Source: Pterobdella sp. o SKG-2022 (lineage: Eukaryota; Annelida; Clitellata; Hirudinida; Piscicolidae). Taken from it: DNA of 64,000 nt. Shown piece by piece: positions 35,411 to 53,900 of the stretch. The stretch spans positions 3,887,969-3,951,968 of the forward strand of contig OZ038326.1 of the NCBI GenBank assembly GCA_964035795.1, given 5' to 3'. Made by a program: the position numbers and the translations under genes. Positions within the stretch are counted from its first letter, which is position 1; every line of letters starts with the position of its first letter. The notes below the pieces were generated by a model. It was not told the DNA's origin. It searched no databases and was given only the letters and a program-made list of their open reading frames with translations.

Positions 35411-37918
35411 CTACATAATGATACGAGGCTCGGGCACGGATGTTGTGATCTGCTTGTGCGGTAAAACACATCCCCCATTCAAGTGTACCTCATCATTTAC
35501 CACTACATCCTCACCCAGCACACACACATTCTCTAGCCTTCCCTGTATTTTAATGGATTTTTTGAGCTCAGAAAATTCAAACAAATGTGAAAAATTTATT
35601 TAAATTCTTAGTTTATTTATTAAAATAAAATATGGTGGATGAATTATGGTATTATTATGAAGATCAATCTAATTATTATAAAACTATAAAAGCTATATAA
35701 TTTAAAATTATTAAAACACTTGAACAAATCTAACCCATTGTCCCACACAATTCTTCCAGCCAATGATAGAAGAGTTAATCCATGCATGCGACTTGATGAC
35801 GGTGTCTGCTAGAATAGTGGTCCTTTTAAGGCACACACCATCTTCTATGACCACCCTGGGACCCACCACCACATTTGGACCTATCCTGCACCCAGAACCG
35901 ATCTTTGCTGTCTCATCCTGCAGGTTTAGTCATGTGAGGGTTCGATTGGGACATGATTTCATTGGAACACTACGCTTATATCTAAAGTTCTACTATTTAA
36001 CGGCAATAATCTTATTCTTATATGTAAGTTCCAATATTAAAAATACTGCAGTAAGAGTATTAAAATGAACTTTATTTGGGTATGACCTCATGGTCGACTT
36101 ATTTACTCAATAAATAATTATTTTTGCTTTTTTTATTACCTTTATTATTAACATTAGCATCATCGTCATCATCAAACCTACCACAAGAACGTTTCCAACA
36201 ACACAGGGATCATTATAGAGCTTTGAGGGATGCTTGTGTCTTAGATGCTCCAAGTATAAGCACATCCCTGTCAAGAAGTCTTTCGGCTGCCCCACATCCA
36301 TCCAAAAACCTGCGATGTATGTGTGTGTATGTGAATCAAAATGGCCATCTTGTTTGATAGGGGTTTGTATTGTGTTTGAGGTTCAAAAATAACGCTAATA
36401 AATACATGAAGAGCAACTTAAAATTTAATTTTTAAAAAATATTACATTTCCCCATTTACAAAATTGAAATCTTTTAGAACAAAAACAACACAAAATCTTT
36501 GAAGTCCAACACACCTTTCAACTCCATAGCAAAAAGATTGCCCTCTGCCGCCATGTAAGGAAAAACCTCCTTCTCAATTGAAGTTGGTCTCAACTCAATC
36601 CTATCCAGGATTTTTGGACTAAATATATACATACCTTTGTAGGTGTGAATGTGGGGCAAGTTGTTACTTATTAACAATATTTAATTTTTTTATTGGATAT
36701 TCTGTGCACATATGTGTGTGACTGCTTGATAATGATTTTATAATAAAAGTTTTGATTATCACACCAACAAATAAATATTCATAAATATATAAAAATAAAT
36801 CTTTTATGTTATTTTTTTCACCTGCATTGATTTTATTGGAAACATATTCTTGAGGTTTTTCAACAAATTTTTCTATTTTTCCCGTGTTAGCCTCATACAC
36901 AACAACACCATATTTGGAAGGTTCGTCAACCTTTGTCACCTGAAGTAAAAAATTTGGTAGTTTAGAGAGTATTAATGGCGATGATAATGATGTCTTTTTT
37001 GAATGGGAAAAAAGATTACAAAATATTGATGATGAATATGAAACTGTGGTTTGGAAAATTAACAGTATTTTAGCTGTATTCAAGTTTGAAAATAAAATAT
37101 AGTATCATGAAAATAAATAACTTGACTAAATTAGAAAAATTAATGGCTATTATAATAACAAAAATAATAAAGAATAAATGAGTAACGGACCACAATAGTG
37201 CCTTCTCCTCCATGGTTTTGGTGGAAGTTCAACATGTCCTTGAATGGAAACTCACAAATGATATCACTGTTGAGAACAAAAAATGGAGAATCATCTGCTG
37301 TTAAGACTTCTCTTGCCAAGGCTAAAGGACCAGCTGGGATAGTTTGAGTATGAAGTTTAACTATATACCATGTGCATAAGGTGAATGATAAAAATGATTG
37401 CATTTTATGGCAGAATTGAAGGTTTTGAAGCAAAAGTGTAGATGAGTGTTTGAAAAGAAGCTATCACTCACCAGTTCCTAATGGAGTTTTTTCATGTGAC
37501 ATGGTAATTTTGATTCCCAACTGAGATAGTTTAGTAATAAAATTTTAATTATTTGGATTTTTTAAAACTAATACATATAAACCTAAGGTTGAAAAAATGT
37601 TTTAAAGCAACATTTTGAAAAACTCACTCTTTTCTCTTCAACTTTGAGTTCCTCAATCAACATTTCTGCATTGTAACTTACAGCTAAAACAATATGTTTA
37701 ACTCCAGCCTGAAAAAACAGTTTTTGAATTTTAATAAAGTTGTTTGTCAATATTTAAATCATACTAGCAAATTTATAATAGTATTTTACTTCAACTAAGG
37801 CCTCAATTTGGTGAAGAAGCATAGGTTTATTAGCAAACTCAATGAGTGGCTTGGGTCTTGTTAGTGTCAGGGGTCTGAGACGAGTTCCATAACCTCCAAC
37901 TAAAATCAAAGCTTTCAT
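35411..37918 (-). CDS. GMPPB: Mannose-1-phosphate guanylyltransferase beta
   Basis: Nine exons (37918-37790, 37708-37628, 37520-37472, 37333-37191, 36939-36822, 36634-36515, 36309-36182, 35917-35735, 35542-35411, stop TAG) give 360 residues, the same length as the human protein, with every phase correct. The nucleotidyltransferase domain opens [18 protein letters not shown] with the K-P-x-x-x-F-x-N-K-P segment. [12 protein letters not shown] carries the metal-binding Asp, and FVEKPQ and GQPKDFLTG follow. The C-terminal left-handed beta-helix has I-G-x-x-x hexapeptides (from about residue 255) and ends in the conserved SVPEPRIIM. It makes GDP-mannose from mannose-1-phosphate and GTP in the cytosol, for N- and O-glycans and GPI anchors. 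The start lies 431 bases from the divergent kinase start. Confidence 0.97.
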
Positions 37919-38349
37919 TTTTCAATTAATTGAGATGTTTTGAAGCAGAAAAAACTATGCCAAATGAAAAGTCAATTTTTATGTAATTTTAAAATAATAT
38001 TTTAATTTTGAAAATGAAATTTCAACTAAATTCTATTAGCTAGCCGGCTCCTCAAGTCGCTCTATAAACATTGCCACCTCACTACGTATTGGAGAAGCTA
38101 TTATTTTATTTGAAATAAATTTTTTCTTCATGAAATTCATTAAAAATTTTTTGAGACAAAATAAACATTTGAAAAAAAAATAATTGTCCTAAATTTTTAT
38201 TGCCATTTCCACAATGGCGCATACCTTCTAAACTTTGGATTGTTTTGAAGGAGCTTTATTCAGCATAATTGTATTTAAACATAAATTCATTTCCGTGATA
38301 TATTTTGTAAATATAAAAATTTATTTTTCACCCTAATGTTTCGGTGCAA
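37919..38349. promoter_or_regulatory. Probable bidirectional promoter region
   Basis: The 431 bases between the divergent starts of GMPPB and GCK-III copy B. A locally GC-richer patch at 38035-38100 includes CTATAAA (38062). Shared promoter use is inferred from the head-to-head layout only, and the kinase first exon itself is uncertain. Confidence 0.35.
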
Positions 38350-45000
<6,651 letters not shown>

Positions 45001-47253
45001 TGGATAATCAAAAATCACACGTGAATTTAACCACTCAAACGATTAAAAACACTCTTCAATCAAATCTAAAGGTGATTCAGCCGTCAAATCTTTTCACGTA
45101 CTTTATCTTCGAGGATTGGTCGAATGTTATGTAAGCTGTATTTGGGAGTTTTTTGCCCATGACAATAACAGTAATAATGAAGATTTTGAAATAAGAAATA
45201 ATATTAATAATTTTATTTTTTCAGAAAAGGATGCATATTTTTGGTTTTTTATGTTTTAATTTAAAATTTGACGCACTTTGATGGCTTCTTTACTTGCTGA
45301 TTGCTAGCCTACTTTTATCACTTAACTTTTTCTTATTAATCATATATTTTTAGCTCTAATTTTAATTGATTTTTTATCGATTATTATTCAAATTAGTATA
45401 ATCATAATTATTATTACTTGTGGTATTATTATTAGTAGTATTATTTTTACCTCAAAGCTGATGGTCAGACTTCAAATCGACAGCTTTTGCAGTCCACACC
45501 ACTGCATCACAAATATGGTGCTTATGAAGCTGAGGAATTTGATGTAGAGTATTAGTGAACTAGCCAGTACCTCAAGTAGTTTCATCTTCAACAAAATTAT
45601 TTCCACCACTAAAAAAGAATTCTTTTCATTCGATAGAAATAGCAAAAAAGAAACCAAAATAGTGCTTTTAATAGAATAATTAGCAAAAACTCGGGCGTTT
45701 ATTGAAGAAACAACCAATTAACGCAGCACTGAAAGCCATTAAGGTAAGCAGTATTAGAATGTGATGGCATAGGTATTTTAAATTCTCTTGGCTTGGTCGT
45801 CTGCGTCGTGAATTCTATCGATGTTTCATATTATTTGAAGGAGATGTTTTAATGTTATTCTGATCTTTGTCGTTGAGATACGTGCTTTCTTTATGGTGTT
45901 ATGTTGAAATTCTCATTTTTATTATTTTTATCTTATTTATTACTATTATTATTTTTATTTATCATTAATTGTTATTAATCATTGTTATTGGATATTATTG
46001 TTAGTATTTCATTATTATAATCCATATTATTTTCTTTGTTCTTTATTATTATTATTATATTTATCATCTCAAAGCTTTTATAAGTTGTGATTATTTTTAC
46101 TTGGCGAGATTGTCTTGTGCCGGGCCTCTATGAAATTGTTCAGCGACGAGAGAGCCTCATAAGGTCATAAATATACTTTTGAAGCATATAACACATACCG
46201 TAACCCAGGTTATCAACATCTTTGCTTTTCTGCGGTAGGCAATGTTGTGTGGTGATTAAAGGCCGTGTAGAATTTACATTTTTTCTTATGTAAAAGTAAA
46301 TTAGCTTATCAAGCATGGCGAGTTGGTTTCCATGCATATTAAAAAAAGTAATTTAGTTTTTTAGTATTTCAGGCACTAGTTTGGGGTTTTTAAAAAATTT
46401 AATTGATTATGCTGATTGTTCAAAATGGAATTTATTTTTAACTTATTCTGTTTTTTAAAGATTTAAAACATCATTTAATGTAAGTTTTCATTTTCAATAT
46501 TAAATTTATCTCTCCCGCTTAAAGTTTTTAATATATAAAGACTTACGAGCTCAAATGATTCATAGATTAAATTTAAACTTAGTGTTTTGCGGCTAGACTG
46601 GACTTTTTTAATCTTATAAGTAAGAAATGTATATAATTCATATGCTTTTATTCAAATAAAATAACTGTTCTCGACTTTCTAATTTCGCCACATATGTTTG
46701 CTAAATAAATGTACTACACATTTATTAAAGGTTTCATTATAACAAGATTTTAAAAAATTTCTGATTAATTCTTAAACAAAAAGTAAATACATTTAAAAAT
46801 CATAAATAGAAAAATTCATATAAATTGAAACATGGCCGTTCTTCGGCGAAGAAAAACTCGACCAAAAGAGGTGGTGGTAGTAATGATTAAGTTAAATTTG
46901 TTGGTATGAACCATCCAGGCGAATGTATGCTTGCTTATAGAAGGCTGTAAAATGACACTGAATGAAATAAAAAGAAATTGTGAGGAGACGCTATAAAATT
47001 TATTTCTCTTTTCATATTAACGACGTAAATAATTAATAATTTATAAATTTATAGCAGAAATAAATTTAATGTTAGTGAAAATATGTTGGAGAAAGTTAAT
47101 AATTTTATGAAGCTAATTATAACGAAATAGTATAAAAAAATATCAAAATTTAAAAATTAAAATAGATTAATTTATGTATTTTTATAATTGGAGAAACTCG
47201 GTTAAATTATTTTTATTACTTTGAAAGTAATATTAAAAATAAATTTTCTTTAG
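45001..47253. other. Gene-poor, AT-rich
   Basis: 3' flank of kinase copy B, then TTA/ATT-rich sequence. Open frames at 45472-45717 (-) and 46140-46337 (-) are hydrophobic or mixed and match nothing. No RNA gene recognised. Confidence 0.5.
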
Positions 47254-47501
47254 CCACGTTATTTGTTCACTTCTGTAGCGGTTGAGACTTCTAGGGTTTT
47301 TGGCCCAGTCACTAAAAGTTTTTTATTGGAACTGGGCAACAAAATGAAGGAGCGTACCTCTGTCAATCTGGAGACAACCTGGCTTTTCAACGCTTGTCGA
47401 TTGCGATTGTCAGAGGTAACTACCTGAGCCTTACCATGTCCTACAAAGCTGGCAGGGCACTAGAAGACGTAATTTTGGAGAGCGCACAACCACGAAGATA
47501 A
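47254..47501 (+). mobile_element. LINE 3' fragment with (TAA)n tail
   Basis: Two overlapping frames encode the extreme C-terminus of a non-LTR retrotransposon polyprotein: FTSVAVETSRVFGPVTKSFL, then ELGNKM, then after one frameshift near 47395 RLSIAIVRGN and a stop at 47499-47501. The 'V-A-V-E-T...G-P...L..LG' followed by 'S-I-A-I-x-R-G-N' order is typical of the end of many LINE reverse-transcriptase proteins. A TAA-rich tail follows directly (47499-47530), as expected for a 5'-truncated insertion. It is a different family from the other two LINE remnants here. Confidence 0.78.
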
Positions 47502-50500
47502 TAATAATAAATTAATGAAAATAATAATAAGCATAGTAATAAGTTTTTACTACTCATTATTTATGTTTTATTGAGTTCATTCATTTGCTCACCGATTCTT
47601 TAAATCAAGCAAATTTAAGGTTTGTAATAGAAATAAAATTCAAAAATGAACGGTTTAGAGTATGAAAAGGAATCTTTTTTTGGTGAAATTCTGCAAAAAT
47701 TTGCAAAAGTTTATTGAAAGACATGATTTGAGATACTATTGGAAAATATTTTTATAAGCAAAGTAAGTATAACACATATCTTATATATGTCAATAAAAAA
47801 TAATAATGAAAAGCACCTTGAAAAACGATTTTTAATTATAAATTTGCTGAAATCCGACAAACACACCAAGTAATTGTATTAAATAACTTAAGGATATAAC
47901 AATTAAAATGAAACTAACAATTTGTAGAACTAAAATATCATTAGAATACACAAAAAAGATAAACGTGAATAATCTTCTTAAGCCAAAGTAAATACAGCAA
48001 CTTATTTGAACACTACTTGAAGTACGTTAAAATTTCTTTAAATTTTAACGTACTTCATAATGTTACTTTGTTAACGAAAAGCTTTGTACTTAATAAAATT
48101 ACCTTTAGTGTTTAAATAATTTGTAGTATAAACGTGAAGTTGTGAATTGTTTATCACTTTAAAATTCATTCATCACCACCATCATCAAGTTTTTGTCATA
48201 TCTATTGAGTATCAACAAGTTATGGTAATCATCAAATTAAGACTTTCGATATTTCCCCATTATTGTAATCATATTTCATTAAGAAAAAACTGTTTCAAAG
48301 TTTTAAAAAATTCAATTCATTATCTAGAAATAAATCTTAAGCTTTATATATAATCTTTATCATTAATTATCACTTTATAGCAATTAAAAAGATGAAATAT
48401 TAACCATTAGTCATATTCCCGATACTAATTACTCAACCATCACATATTCTATCATTTTTTAGTGGTCTAGAAACTTTCAAAGTTCATACCACTGTAACAA
48501 AGTTAATAATTGTATTGTAATATTATCCATATTCTCAATACTAATAATTCTCCATGATGTATCTAAGAGAAGCCCTATTGATCCATTCATCTGTTTAATC
48601 ATGGGTGCATCTTGTTTGTTTATTGGTGATTTCAACTCTCCTCCCTCATCAATCCACTTGCTTTTGTCTATCTGCCATCAATCTCAATCGCCTCTTTTTC
48701 TATTTCTTTGCTGTTATCACTCTTTTTATTGCTGTTATTTGGACTGTCTTTATCATTTTTCTTATTTTTCATTATATTATTTTCTAAAATTCTTTTTGTT
48801 TTTTTTTATTATTTTTTTTATTTTGGTTTTTTCCTTTTTATTTATATAAAAATTAAATTCTCATAATTCTAACTGAAATTAAATTTCTATTTGAAGATGA
48901 ATTGAATTTATATTTAAAGAATGATTCCAGAAATTATTGCATTTGTTGGGCCCATCACACTTTCTCCAACTTCTTTTACACACTTAAATGCCATTTAAAA
49001 CACTTGAGATTCAAATTAAAAACAATATTTTCATGAGATTATGAAAGTTTATTAAAATTTTTTTTAGATATTTGTGAGTAAAATTTCATTATTTGACAGA
49101 TAAAAAAATAATTTTTTTCATCAAGAAGAAATATTTATTTTTTGATTTAAAAGAGTGAAAAATTCTAATTTTTGAATTCAAAAAAGGAATAATTAGTTTT
49201 TCAATTTTTATTTCATTTCATCACTTACTCTGATACCTACTAATCTGTCAACCCCGCTTTGATGTGATTCATTTCTTTAACTAAATTACTTTTGATGTCA
49301 GTATCAGCAGACACAATGAAAAAAAATAAAACAAAATAATAGTAATGATAAATATTATTAGTATGATGAAAAGACAAAGAGCTAAATAATACTAATAAAC
49401 TTTGTTTTTATGATAAAAATAAGAATAAAAAATTTTAGATATTTTGAAGATCAAAAAGTATATTGCCTTTATCAAAAGCTTTTGATACAAATTCATAAAA
49501 TTTTCACGTTTCATCAGGGTTAATTCAAATCTACATCGTTTTTAGTTACTAAATTTACTCGACCACAAAAACATGCGTTTAATTTTTTGGGTATTTTAAG
49601 CTAACAATTTTCAAAATTTTGAAAAATTATAAAATTCACATTAAATTTTGCATTAAAAGAAGCAAATAGCAGAAAGCAATTAAAAAACCTATGCAGGTTA
49701 AAATTTTCAAGCTTGAAACATTTTTCGAAATTTTCTTTATAATGCTTTTTTAAACTAAATATTCAAAAATTAATTAATTTGGTTGGGTGGTTTCAATGAC
49801 GTTTTACAATACGTAATCAAAGTTGATTAGTGATAGTTAGAACTTTTTTTCATTCTTTTTTATTTGAGGTTTAAATTATGTAGCGTAATTATTTATTAAA
49901 ATCGGAAATCATTAGATGTCTTTCAAAATACTTTTTAACAGAGTTTTCATACTAATTAGGAATTTTTTGAAAAATTTTTGAGAAAAAAATCCAACGAAAA
50001 ATAATTCTTCAAGTGATGGAAATGAATATCAAAAATATTTATGTCAACTTTTTGCAGACATTTTCACTGTAAGTAAAGCATAAAAACAATTCAATAAAAT
50101 GTCTGTATTGAGCCTCTTGGTAATTTGTCGAACACAAATATCGCAAAAGCGAGGTTATTTGATTATTTAATACAGAAAAATAAATATAAGAAAAAGAATT
50201 ATAGTTTTTTCATTGATTTATTCATTTTTTATTAAAATTATTTTCTACTTTACCTATCAAACGGTAATACATTTGTTCAATAATGTGTTATAGTGCTATT
50301 TTTTTTTGCCTTTATTAATATATAACTTTTCATTGTATTTATTTAACTACACAAACTTCTATCAATATATGATTATTATTTTTCATAATCAAAATTTCAT
50401 TGTATAAAAAATGTCTCATACGACAGATCGTGCTCAAAAGTTTAAAACATATTCTTTTCAAACTTCATATTCCTTTATAACCCTTAAACGTTGAGCGGTA

Positions 50501-50910
50501 ATATCTAAATTATACCATTGCATAAAAGCCTATTTCAGTGTCTGAAGAAAAGAATTCCACCGTGAATGTCGAAACTCAGCGTTGAACTGATAATAAAATT
50601 ATACATATAATGATTTAACGTTTTTTTTTGTTTGAAATGATTATTTATTTTTATTTTTTATTTTATTTTTTTTATTATTATTTAAATTTCAATGCTATTT
50701 CATTGTTTGAAATGATTATGTCCCATATTCCAGTTTTATTGACGTAAAGCTTTGAAATACGACGAAAACCACAAGTTATATAAAAATAATTTTCCCGTTG
50801 AAATATTAAGGTAAATTGAGTAAAATATTCAATATGATGTGTACTAGTTCCACAAAAAAAAAGTTAAGACAGAATATAATGAAAAACAAAATTCCACATA
50901 ACAGAAAAAT
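47502..50910. other. Gene-poor, AT-rich
   Basis: No gene supported. It contains the perfect hairpin at 48018-48057 and a T-rich run at 48770-48845. Open frames are short and composition-driven. Confidence 0.5.
48018..48057. repeat. Perfect 18-bp inverted repeat, 4-base loop
   Basis: TGAAGTACGTTAAAATTT, spacer CTTT, then its exact reverse complement. All 18 pairs match. Confidence 0.95.
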
Positions 50911-53900
50911 TTATACTTTTGTTTCGATTATGTTTTTAGTTTTTTCCATTTTTATGTTTTTATCAACAAGAAAAGAATTTCGAAGTAAAGTGTTTTTATA
51001 AGGATTTTTTACTGAGGCAGTTTTATCGGCCATACTGTATATTCTACTATTACTTTTTGCATTGTTATTAACATTAATTTGATTTTTGTTTTTTTTTTCG
51101 ATATTATTATTTCCATTTTTGTTGTTTTGTTTTATGTTTTTGTTTTTTTGATTTTTTTTTTCGGTTGAATGTCGTGTTTTCTTCTGCTTGGTAATGTTAG
51201 TGTTCTTTTTTTCTTCGTTTTTATTGCCAGAGTTTTTGTTTTTTATGGTTTGCTTACACTCACTCAGATTAAAACTTTTTATTTTTCTTATACTTTTTTC
51301 GGTTGAAATATAATTGTGATTCTTTCTTGAGTTGTGGGTGTTTTTCAAAAAGTCATTTTCTAGGTGAGTTACATTGTTTGAATTGAGATCTAAGTCCATA
51401 TTTTCATGAAAGATGTTTTCTTTTGGCAAGAAAAAATTTATGACGTCATGTTTTGTTTGTAGTTTTGTTTTAACAAACCTACGTTGTGTGCGGATAAGTT
51501 TTGAAGAAAGAAACTTCAAGATTAAATGAAATATTACAGCTGCTGAAGTAAAAAGACTATATAGAAGAAAAAGAGTGGCGATGTTATGAAGATCATATGA
51601 TGTTTCAAGGATCGTGTAACATGTCCCCCACAAATCCATCTCGTCCACTCCCCATACATGACTTCCAGTTTTCTCATTTGCTGTTTTAGTTGTTTGAAGA
51701 AAATGAGAGAGAGCAAGCTTATTGAATTGATTTAAAAAAAGTTAGTTTCTCATACAAAAAGTGAAATTTTTTCTAAAATTTTGAATTGAATTATTTTAAA
51801 ATGAAAAATTTTTAAACTAATAAATTTTTTCAAAAAAATTATGCTTAAGTAACTTATGAGAATTGGGTTTCAAACATAATTCACATTAGCTTTCTAAGCA
51901 TACCAAAGCACCTCAACGTTAGACCTGCCTACCACCTCGTCTTTATACAATTTTGAACCCTTTCAAAACTCAATAAAAAATTTAAAAGTACTAATGATAA
52001 AATTGAATGCATTGACAATATTTTTTGATCAAAATCTAACTGTTTCATATTGAAGTTTTACAAAGAAAGGGGAATGGAAAAAAAATTAGAGTTAGGTGAT
52101 AGAATGATTTAGTAGTAGTTGATTAGAATCATCGTATGTTTGAAGAAAATAAGAAAAAATAATAGCATTTAATTTAAATGAAAACGTCAGAACTGCTCAA
52201 GGTAACATAAGAAGATAGAAAGTGTAGCAACAAAATAAACCATGGGGTTTTAAGTATTTGAAATTTATAGCAAAATTAACAAGCTGGCCAAAACAAGTGA
52301 ATCAAGAGAGCACGAAACAGAAACAAACAACAAAACACTAAAGGCAAAAAAGTATTATTGCTTTTTTGTACTTGGAAAATATATAATTTTTATTTATTTG
52401 ATTGTGAATAATTTGATTATTCACTCTGGAGTTTGGTGTATTAGTGAAAAGCTGGATTTAATATCGATCCGGTCTCACGAGTTATTTTAATGAAAAAAAG
52501 CTGAGCTTTTTTAAAATTATTTAAATATTTTGAAGAGCTTTTAAACATTGAAAATATAAAATTCTTATAATAATACGCCGTAAATAGACATAAAATTTGT
52601 TTAAGATAGAAAATTTTACTTGAGGCATAGCTTTTTTCAATGAAAACTTTACTGAATGGGATTGAAAGGAAGTTCTGAGGTTTCCTTTCAGTGTCATCAA
52701 TTACCCCGTCTAAAGGATTCGAAACATTAATCAATCGATAAATTCAAAAAGATTACCAGCGTTTTAGTTATCATATACATTTTATGCTTTATATTAAAAA
52801 AATATATTTTTTGAATTAGAAAAATACTTATATATATATATCTTATTGACACTAGAAAAATAAATTCACACAAAAAAAAAATATAACAAAAAGTAATTTA
52901 AATTTATTAATTGAAACTTGATGAATAAATTTGTTAAAAATGAAGAAAATATTTCAAAAGTTATTTTTAGAAACAAATGCGACCTTGCGTGAGAGCTCGG
53001 TCCAGGCTGACCCATGCTGTCAATTCATCGAGGGCTTCGTTTTTATAAATCCTCTCAAAAAACTTTTTTGAGGAAAATATTTTTGAGTTTTTAGTGTTGT
53101 CTTTAATGGTTGTATTTGCTGTGAAAAGTGGGGTGTTATGAAAACACAATCTCGCGGTGCCCAGTTGGTTCTGGTCTCGTAAATCATTATGAAGATGAGA
53201 AAAAAGTGGCAAGATATTGTTGTTGCTTTCATGAATAGCTCTGAAGTCTTGCAAAAAATGAGGCTTGTTTGATAAAAAATTGTTTAGCGTTTTTTGATTT
53301 GTGTGGATAGTTTTCGTTGAAAGATTTGTTTGCAAAAGATTGAAAATCAGCGTAAAAGAAAAAAAAAGTGAAACAGCTTGAAAAGAAAAATAGAGAAATG
53401 GCAGTGAAAAGCTAAAAGATTGATAGCAAGAATGATGAGGATTGTTACGTAGATAACGATCAACTGCTGTATTACAACTTACCACACGAATATTCTGCAT
53501 CGAATCGCTCATTTTTATTTGAAAATAATGCTTAGCAAAAGAATCAGATTTCAAATCGAGATTTGGTAGCATTGTTTGACGTGGAGAACCAACTAGGAAG
53601 CGATTTTTGGAGAATTTCATTTTGATGTAGGTTTTGTACGGCGGGTCGGAGGTCTTATACATTCTAGAGAGGCGATATAATGTAAGCAAGACATCCATTA
53701 CAAAAAGCAAAACTCTCAAAAATTTCCATTTGTGAATTAAAAATAACTTTTTATACGACAAAACCCGTCTGTTAAAGATTCTATTTGTTAAGATTGTGTT
53801 TGTGTTAGAGATGCCTTCAAGTTGGAACGGCATGTTTTTATACAAGTTTACACATTTTTTATCCATAGCTAAAAGATAAATGGAGTTTTTTTTTGACTTG

